Shown piece by piece: positions 9,222 to 14,832 of a stretch of 14,832 bases of DNA; position 1 is the stretch's first letter, and each line of letters begins with the position of its first letter. The notes beneath the pieces are model-generated. The model was not told where the DNA came from and made no database searches. It saw only the letters and a list, made by a program, of their open reading frames with translations. Location of the stretch: assembly GCA_001313065.1 (NCBI GenBank), contig BBFD01000073.1, forward strand, positions 1-14,832, in the 5' to 3' direction. The translations under genes were made by a program, and so were the position numbers. Origin of the DNA: Silvimonas sp. JCM 19000. GTDB taxonomy: Bacteria > Pseudomonadota > Gammaproteobacteria > Burkholderiales > Chitinibacteraceae.

Positions 9222-11070
9222 TTAACCCAGCCGTGCCTTGATAGCGGCTTCAATCCCAGCCGCATCCAGTCCGCAATCGGCCAGCAACTGGCCCTGCTCG
9301 CCATGCTCGACGTAGGTATCCGGCAGCCCCAGCAGCAGCGTCTGGGTGCTGACACGATGAGCTGATAGCACTTCGAGCACTGCGCTGCCCGCGCCGCCCA
9401 TGATGGCGTTGTCTTCCACCGTCACCAGCAGATCGTGCGTGGCGGCCAGTTCCAGCAGGCGGGCTTCGTCCAGCGGTTTGATAAAGCGCATGTTCACCAC
9501 CGTGGCATCCAGCGCCTCGCCGGCCTGCAGTGCGGCGGGCAAACGCGCGCCAAAGCTCAGGATGGCCACGTTCTTGCCTGCGCGGCGCGTGTCCGATTTG
9601 CCCCACGGCAAGGCGGTCATGGTGGTTTCCACCGGCGTGCCATTGCCGCTGCCGCGCGGATAACGCACTGCACTCGGGCCGTTGTGTTTGTACGCCGTGT
9701 ACAGCATCTGACGGCATTCGTTTTCGTCGCCCGGCGCCAGAATGGCCAGGTTGGGAATGCAGCGCATAAACGACAAATCGTAAGCACCCGCATGGGTCGG
9801 ACCATCCGCGCCGACCAGGCCAGCACGGTCGATGGCAAACACCACCGGCAGATTCTGCAGCGCCACGTCATGCACCAGTTGGTCGTAGGCGCGCTGCAAG
9901 AAGGTGGAATAGATCGCCACCACCGGCTTCATGCCCTCACAGGCCAGGCCGGCGGCAAAGGTCACTGCGTGTTGCTCGGCGATGCCGACATCAAAGTAGC
10001 GTGTGGGATGTTCTTCGGCAAAGCGCACCAGGCCCGAGCCTTCGCGCATGGCGGGTGTAACCCCGACCAGGCGATCGTCTTGCGCGGCCATATCGCACAA
10101 CCAATCACCAAAGATTTGCGTATAGCTGGGCTTGCTGGCGGCCTTGGCCACCGGCATGCCGTTTTCCGGCGTAAACGGGCTAACGGCGTGATATTTGACC
10201 GGGTCGGCCACCGCCAGCTTGTAGCCCTGGCCTTTTTTTGGTGACCACATGCAGAAACTGCGGGCCCGACAGCTTTTTTTTGATATTCGACAGCGTCGCA
10301 ACCAGCGTATCGATATCGTGGCCATCAATCGGGCCGATGTAGTTAAAGCCGAATTCTTCAAACAGCGTGCCCGGCGTCAGCAGGCCTTTAACGTGTTCTT
10401 CGCTGCGCTTGGCCAGCTCGCGCAACGGCGGCACCGCCGTCAGCACGCGGTCCGAAACATTGCGGAAACCGTTATAGAACTTGCCCGACAGCAAGCGCGC
10501 CAGATAGCTGTTAAGTGCGCCGACATTGGGCGAGATCGACATTTCGTTGTCGTTCAGGATGACCAGCAGATCAACATCGCGCTCGCCCGCGTTATTGAGC
10601 GCCTCAAACGCCATGCCCGCCGTCATCGAGCCATCGCCGATCACCGCAATCGATTTACGTTGTTCGCCTTTAAGTTTGGCCGCTTCGGCAAACCCCAACG
10701 CCGCGCCGATCGAGGTACTGGAATGGCCGACGCCAAAGGTGTCGTATTCGCTTTCTTCGCGTTTGGGAAAGCCCGCCAGGCCGTGCTGTTTGCGCATGGT
10801 GTTCATGCGCTCTTTGCGGCCGGTCAGTATCTTGTGCGGATAGCTTTGATGGCCCACATCCCACACCAGGCGGTCATGCGGGGTATCAAACACATAGTGC
10901 AGCGCGACGGTCAGTTCCACCGCGCCCAGGTTAGAAGCAAAGTGGCCGCCGGTGCTGCTGATCGAGTCGAGCAGATACTGGCGCAGCTCGCTGGCCAGCT
11001 GCGGCAGGTCATCTTTGTTCAAGCGGCGCAGATCAGCCGGCAGATTGATTTGATCGAGCAAACAGGTCAT
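9222..11070 (-). CDS. dxs: 1-deoxy-D-xylulose-5-phosphate synthase
   Basis: Makes DXP from pyruvate and glyceraldehyde 3-phosphate using thiamine diphosphate; first committed step of the cytosolic MEP isoprenoid pathway. Repaired length is 615 residues, normal for Dxs. Visible signatures: [24 protein letters not shown], the thiamine-diphosphate motif from GDGSMTAG to NDNEMSIS, the catalytic Glu in [12 protein letters not shown], and the C-terminal transketolase domain with [16 protein letters not shown]. The ATG at 11068-11070 lies 11 nt after the ispA stop. The frame breaks once, at the T7 run 10233-10239: six T's would give [11 protein letters not shown], as in the family, whereas seven give KKRPGLQ and a stop at 10180. 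An essential enzyme with no other defect makes a sequencing error the best explanation. It is followed by a strong terminator. Confidence 0.96.
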
Positions 11071-11081
11071 GGAGCGTTCTT

Positions 11082-11973
11082 TTAGTGGCGGCGGTCGACG
11101 ATGTAATCGGCCAGTTGCTGCAGACGCTGGCCACGGTCACCAAACGGTGCCAGCGCGGCGCGCGCTTCGGCCAGCAATTCGGCCGCTTTTTTCTTTGGCG
11201 CCTTTCAGCCCCAGCAGCGACACATAAGTCGGTTTGTGATTGGCGGCATCTTTGCCTGCGGTTTTGCCCAGCGTGGCAGTGTCGGCCTCTTCGTCCAGCA
11301 CGTCATCCACCACCTGGAACGCCAGGCCCATGCACTTGGCAAAATGATCGAGCTGCTGGCGTTGTCCTGCACTTAACGGCGCGCCACAGCTGGCACCCAG
11401 CAATACGCTGGCCCGGATCAGTGCACCCGTCTTGAGGATGTGCATCATCTCCAGCTGCGGCAAGGTATACGCCTGACCAACGCCGTACAGATCGATGCCC
11501 TGCCCACCACACATGCCCTGGCTACCGGCGGCACGCGCCAGCAATTGCAGCATTTCGACCAGCGCTTGCGGGCCGCTTTGCAGCGGTGCACCGGCTAATA
11601 CTTCAAACGCCAGCGCCTGCAAGGCATCGCCCACCAGCAAGGCGGTGGCTTCGTCGTATTTGACGTGCACCGTGGGCTTGCCCCGGCGCAGGCTGTCGTT
11701 ATCCATCGGCGGCATATCGTCATGCACCAGCGAATAGGCATGGATCATTTCGACTGCTGCGGCGGCGCGCTGCATACAGGCGACATCGGCATTAACCAGC
11801 TCACCGGCAGCAAACACCAGCAGCGGACGCACGCGTTTGCCGCCATCGAGCACGGCATAGCGCATCGCATCATGCAGACGCGATGGCACATGGTGCGGTG
11901 CCGGCAGCAGCTGGGCCAGCACGTCTTCCATGCTGGTCTGGGTCTGGCTCATCCAGAGTTTGAAATCGCTCAT
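11082..11973 (-). CDS. ispA: Farnesyl diphosphate synthase (geranyltranstransferase)
   Basis: Condenses dimethylallyl or geranyl diphosphate with isopentenyl diphosphate to give farnesyl diphosphate. The first Asp-rich motif DDMPPMDND with RRGKPT following, and the second motif [11 protein letters not shown], are both present, as is GGKRVRPLL for substrate binding. The start at 11973 overlaps the xseB stop as ATGA. Without repair the protein ends with an unrelated tail at 11137. Removing one base from the T6 run at 11187-11192 restores [16 protein letters not shown] and a family-like end, DYIVDRRH, stopping at 11082-11084, for 296 residues in total. Middle gene of xseB-ispA-dxs, an arrangement common in beta- and gammaproteobacteria. 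Confidence 0.95.
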
Positions 11974-12209
11974 GCCGCATCCCCGGTATCGGGGTTAAGC
12001 GGCTGCAAGCGTTCACCTTCGAGCACTTTCAGTTGCCGTTCAGCGTCTGCCAGCTTGCCTTCGCAATATTGCAACAGGCCCTGGCCACGCTGATACGCGG
12101 CAAGCGCGGCATCGAGCGACAAATTGCCTGATTCCAGTTGCGCAATCAGGGTTTCGAGTTCGGCATACCCGGCTTCAAAATTCTCGGGCTGTTTGACGGT
12201 TTTGGACAT
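11970..12209 (-). CDS. xseB: Exodeoxyribonuclease VII small subunit
   Basis: Intact 79-residue protein, the usual size for XseB, with the characteristic FEAGYAELETLIAQLESG and SLDAALAAYQRG segments forming two helices. It binds XseA to form the cytoplasmic nuclease that degrades single-stranded DNA to oligonucleotides. The ATG at 12207-12209 has no strong ribosome binding site. Its last base pairs overlap the ispA start (11970-11973, ATGA). First gene of the xseB-ispA-dxs operon; xseA is not in the window. Confidence 0.95.
   Translation of the reverse strand: MSKTVKQPENFEAGYAELETLIAQLESGNLSLDAALAAYQRGQGLLQYCEGKLADAERQLKVLEGERLQPLNPDTGDAA
11981..11994 (-). promoter_or_regulatory. Small hairpin covering the ispA ribosome binding site
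   Basis: CCCCG and CGGGG pair around a 4-nt loop just inside the 3' end of xseB. On the minus strand the downstream arm supplies GGGG followed by A, the only Shine-Dalgarno-like sequence for ispA, about 6 nt before its ATG. Ribosomes finishing xseB would melt it, fitting translational coupling. The stem is short and could be chance. Confidence 0.35.
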
Positions 12210-12236
12210 GGTGGAAACCGTGCGGAAAATCCCGCG

Positions 12237-12266
12237 ACCTTAGCCCAATCGCGGCTTGGGCGTCAA
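12237..12266 (-). promoter_or_regulatory. Possible promoter for xseB-ispA-dxs
   Basis: The minus strand has TTGACG (12261-12266), five of six matches to the -35 consensus, then 18 nt, then TAAGGT (12237-12242), a poor -10. The placement, 28 nt before the xseB ATG and just after a hairpin, is right for an operon promoter, but the -10 is weak. Confidence 0.4.
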
Positions 12267-12284
12267 TGACGGGCGTCTGGCTGT

Positions 12285-12310
12285 GGCTTGCGGCAGGGCC
12301 GCCGCAAGCC
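12285..12310 (-). terminator. Hairpin after the LysE-family gene, possible terminator
   Basis: GGCTTGCGGC (12285-12294) and GCCGCAAGCC (12301-12310) form a perfect 10-bp GC-rich stem with a 6-nt loop, 16 nt past the LysE-family stop and upstream of the candidate xseB promoter. There is no T run after it on the minus strand, so it would be a non-canonical or Rho-assisted terminator. Confidence 0.45.
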
Positions 12311-12326
12311 CGGCTTTACAGTCAGC

Positions 12327-12958
12327 TCAACTGCGGCTAACCAGCAAACGCAGGCCCAGCCCCAAAAAAAATCGTGCCCGCGATGCGATCCAGCCACAGC
12401 CCGGCGCGCGGCCGGCGATTAATCCACTGCCCGACCGCGCCTGAGAAAAAAATCCCAGCGCACCGAATACCACGCAGGCCTGTAGCGTAAACAGCAGCCC
12501 CAATTGTGCGGTTTGCCACGCCACCTGGCCGTGCGCCGCCAGCACAAACTGGGGCAGAAACGCCAGAAAGAACAGCACCACCTTGGGATTGATGGCATTG
12601 GCCAACAAGCCTTTGCCAAACAAGCGCCACGGCGATTCCTGCGTGGCATGTGCCGCCGCATGCGCGCCACCCCGCTCCGCCAGGCCTGAATACCCAGCCA
12701 GATCAACCACAAACCGCCCGCCACCTTGAACACCGAAAATGCCAGCGGCGACGCGGCGATCAGCGCGCTTATCCCCAGCGTGGCCAAAGCCGTGTGGAAC
12801 AAGCAGCCCAGCGCGCAACCCAGGCCAAACGCAATGCCCTGCTTGCGCCCACGTGCCATGCCCATCCCCAAAACCATCAGGTTATCGGGGCCGGGTGACA
12901 GCGTGATCAATAAAGCAGCGGCCAGAAAGCCGTAGAACTGGGCGGGATCAAGCAACAT
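12327..12958 (-). CDS. LysE/RhtB family amino-acid exporter
   Basis: Inner-membrane exporter of amino acids or related small molecules; substrate not predictable. Repaired length is 210 residues, exactly typical. It begins with a hydrophobic segment followed by the family signature LSPGPDNLMVLGMGMARGRK, and the conserved NAINPKVVLFFLAFLPQF occurs mid-protein; about six membrane segments are expected. The ATG at 12956-12958 has AAGG with a 7-nt spacer overlapping the cupin-like gene's stop, 9 bp away. Three frame breaks: a likely missing C in C4 at 12670-12673, a missing A in A7 at 12446-12452 (restoring ALGFFFSGAVGQW), and an extra A in A8 at 12364-12371 (restoring GTIFLGLGLRLLVSRS). Together they give an intact protein, so true gene loss is unlikely. 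Confidence 0.88.
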
Positions 12959-12967
12959 GCGGCAACC

Positions 12968-13986
12968 TTAAAACGCTTTTTTGTTCAGGATAAAAAAACT
13001 GGTGAAGTCGTTATCCCATTTGAAGTTGATAAATGAAACCGTCACCGAGATATCCAGCCCTTCCACAAAATGCCAGCAACCCACCGGCAAAAAAACAGGA
13101 TCTCGCCCGGCTCCAGCGTGCATTCCAGCACTTGCGCGCCGCGCATCATCGGAAAACGGTTGTAATCAATGGCACGGCCATCGACATGGGTAAAGCAATG
13201 CTCGTGATTGTAAACAGCCGGCAATTCACACGCGGGCATTAACAAAATACGTTTGCGCCCAATGACCTGCGCCATAAAGTTATTGGTCAGATCATGGTGA
13301 AACGGGGTAATGGTGCCGGCCGGGCCTATCCATAAAAAGCCCTGATCCGGACTACCGGTATCCAGATAATCCGGCACTTGCACAATGTCTTGCCACAGCA
13401 CCGCCAGCTCACGCCGGTTCTGCGGTGTTATTGGCCGTCATATAGAAATCATTGGTACGGCCTGCGCTTGCCACCTTGGCCAGATAATCGGCAAAGCGCA
13501 TGGTTTGCTTGTGCTGCAATTTATTGATTTCGTAATGATCATCGGCATTACGCGCGCCTTGGACCTCGACCATTTTGTCGCCACAGCGCGCAGCAAAATA
13601 TTCGAGATTCCATTTTTTGCATGGCGGGCCAGTGGTCCATCATGCCGGTGATGATTACCGGGCGGCCGGTGGTATAGAAATCATTAAAGAAATCGGCGCC
13701 GCTCAATTGATGCCGGCGCGGAATTTCAGCCGCGCGTTGCCGATTAAGTTTGCGTTGGCTGTTCAATATCCAGTCGCGTTTAGCGAGGCGGTTTTTTAAG
13801 CCGATTGGCCCCGGCCAGATAGGGGCTGGCCAGCGCCTGATCGACTTCAGTGCGCGCGGTATCGGGGTCTACGCCTGCGTGGATCATGATGGCCACCAGT
13901 TCTGCCGGGTTGCTGCCCAGAATCAGGTTTTCCGCTAGCCAGCGGCGCCATTCATGATCGACTTGCATCTGTTGCCGGGTCTCCAT
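12968..13986 (-). CDS. Cupin-like/JmjC-type putative Fe(II)/2-oxoglutarate oxygenase
   Basis: The repaired protein is about 338 residues. Residues 1 to ~85 form a small helical region (EWRRWLAENLILG, then AIMIHAGVD, then ASPYLAG), linked through RLKNRLAKRDWILNSQRKL to a cupin_8/JmjC domain. The domain has RPVIITGMMDHWPA, the iron-binding His-x-Asp in PFHHDL (about 228), NFMAQVIGRKR, and the distal iron-binding His in GCWHFVEG (about 305). Such enzymes hydroxylate protein or small-molecule targets; the substrate is unknown. The ATG at 13984-13986 has AGGA 9 nt upstream. Four frame breaks: an extra base in T6 at 13792-13797, an extra base in T6 at 13613-13618, one extra (or two missing) near 13416-13430, and a missing A in A7 at 13089-13095. 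The last repair gives ILFFLPVGCWHF and the end ILNKKAF at 12968. It is followed 9 bp later by the exporter, so the two are likely co-transcribed. Confidence 0.82.
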
Positions 13987-14121
13987 CCTGGTATGTCCTC
14001 TCGGGTTTCTGGTTTTGGTCTTATGGCAAAGCAAACAACGCCTTGAGCCTAAACCATCCGTCCCGCAATTTCATACTGCCACGCGACAATCGCCCGCCAG
14101 ACGCAGCCCGAAGCGCGACTA
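13987..14121. other. Intergenic gap between nadC and the cupin-like gene
   Basis: This 135-bp stretch presumably holds the start signals of the cupin-like gene and the end signals of nadC. I see no convincing terminator stem with a T run and no clear -35/-10 pair on the minus strand, only the ribosome binding site close to 13996. Confidence 0.4.
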
Positions 14122-14832
14122 TTACAGGGCGAATCGCATCGATAAATCGATGGCGCGCACGTCCTTGGTCAGCTTGCCGACCGAGATACGGTCAACCCCG
14201 GTTTCGGCAATGGCGCGTATATGCTCCAGATCGATGCCGCCCGAAGCCTCCAGCGCCGCTTTGCCGGCAGTGCGTTCCACCGCGCTGCGCATATCGGCCA
14301 GGCTCATATTGTCGAGCAATATCGAAACCGCGCCGCCAGCCAGCGCTTGCTCCAGCTCATCCAGGTTTTCTACTTCGATCTGGATGCTGACATGCGCCGG
14401 GGCGATCTCGCGCGCTGCCGCCAGCGCCTGGGCAATGCCGCCCGCCGCCATGATGTGGTTTTCCTTGATCAGAATGCCGTCGTACAAGCCAATGCGCTGG
14501 TTTTCGCCGCCGCTACCCGCACCGCATATTTCTGCGCCAGACGCAGGCCGGGCAGCGTTTTGCGCGTGTCGTAAACCTTGGCGCGCGTCCCCGCGATCAC
14601 GTCGGCGTAACGCCGGGTTTCGCTGGCGACGCTGGACAGTAGCTGCAAAAAAATTGAGCGCCGTACGTTCTGCGGTCAACAAGCTGCGTGCCGGGCCTTG
14701 CAGCGTACACAAGACGGTATTGGGCGCCACCAGCTCGCCTCAGCCACTTGCCACGCCACCTGGCACGCCGGGTTGACTGATGTAACGCTTCTTCAAACCA
14801 GGCCTGGCCGCAAATCACGGCGGCCTCGCGCG
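14122..14832 (-). CDS. nadC: Nicotinate-nucleotide pyrophosphorylase, carboxylating (partial, N-terminus off right edge)
   Basis: Converts quinolinate and PRPP to nicotinate mononucleotide, CO2 and diphosphate in de novo NAD synthesis. About 237 of the usual ~280 codons are visible. Conserved blocks: [11 protein letters not shown], the [10 protein letters not shown] segment, [45 protein letters not shown] and the C-terminal [13 protein letters not shown]. The stop is TAA at 14122-14124. Four frame breaks: a lost base near 14774-14776, a lost C at 14738-14739 (restoring [12 protein letters not shown]), an extra A in A7 at 14647-14653 (restoring [18 protein letters not shown]), and a lost C near 14513 (restoring VRVGGGENQR). 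All catalytic segments are intact once joined. The start codon and upstream region are outside the window. Confidence 0.95.

Noticed and set aside
9044..9355. Open frame of 103 codons on the minus strand spanning the dxs 3' end and terminator.
   Set aside because: It overlaps dxs in another frame, runs through the terminator stem and has no recognisable domain or good ribosome binding site.
9222..11070. dxs as a pseudogene.
   Set aside because: A single extra base in a T7 run is the only defect, all catalytic motifs are present, and the same kind of error occurs throughout the window.
9435..11085. Two long open frames on the plus strand opposite dxs (9435-10244 and 10249-11085).
   Set aside because: They lie antisense to clear dxs codons, their products resemble no known protein and are rich in Arg, His and Gln, as expected of shadows in GC-rich DNA.
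13780..14034. A separate small gene between nadC and the cupin-like gene.
   Set aside because: Its C-terminus joins smoothly to the oxygenase N-terminus after removing one base at a T6 run; it is treated as part of that gene.
10233..14653. Programmed ribosomal frameshifting at the A-rich runs.
   Set aside because: Both directions of shift occur, in unrelated housekeeping genes, with no consistent slippery heptamer plus downstream structure; error is simpler.
1..14832. CRISPR array, tRNA, integrase, transposase or attachment-site repeats.
   Set aside because: No regularly spaced repeats, cloverleaf-like gene or mobile-element protein was found on either strand by reading.

Overview
The window reads as GC-rich proteobacterial chromosome, most likely Betaproteobacteria (perhaps Neisseriales). 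That placement rests on protein resemblance and the xseB-ispA-dxs order, not on a marker gene. Every gene I can support lies on the minus strand, so transcription runs from the right end to the left. No tRNA, rRNA, CRISPR array or insertion sequence is visible.

Right part (14832 to 9222): a partial nadC (NAD synthesis) cut by the window edge; a cupin-like/JmjC-type putative Fe(II)/2-oxoglutarate oxygenase followed 9 bp later by a LysE/RhtB-family exporter; a hairpin; then the isoprenoid block xseB-ispA-dxs. xseB and ispA overlap by 4 nt, dxs follows ispA after 11 nt, and dxs ends at a convincing Rho-independent terminator (9161-9201).

Left part (9030 to 1): a tightly packed five-gene cassette matching in order and content the poorly understood E. 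coli yehI-yehL-yehM-yehP-yehQ set: a ~1,249-residue DUF4132 protein, an intact MoxR-type AAA+ ATPase, a DUF5682 protein, a von Willebrand A protein with a complete metal-binding (MIDAS) motif, and a SWIM zinc-finger protein running off the left edge. Genes are 3 nt apart or overlap by 29, 8 and 4 nt, so they are almost certainly one transcript and one functional system. A MoxR ATPase plus a vWA protein suggests ATP-driven remodelling or metal-dependent assembly of a target. The DUF5682 protein shows a motif pattern reminiscent of the TraB/ChaN/EreA-like enzymes and may be the effector. The biological role is unknown.

The main technical point is that nine of the eleven genes, including dxs, ispA and nadC, are broken by single-base indels, about 27 in all, many at homopolymers. 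In every case the protein continues in another frame and the repaired length fits its family. I therefore annotate each as one gene over its full span and read the breaks as probable sequencing or assembly errors, not real pseudogenes. Residue numbers below refer to the repaired proteins.
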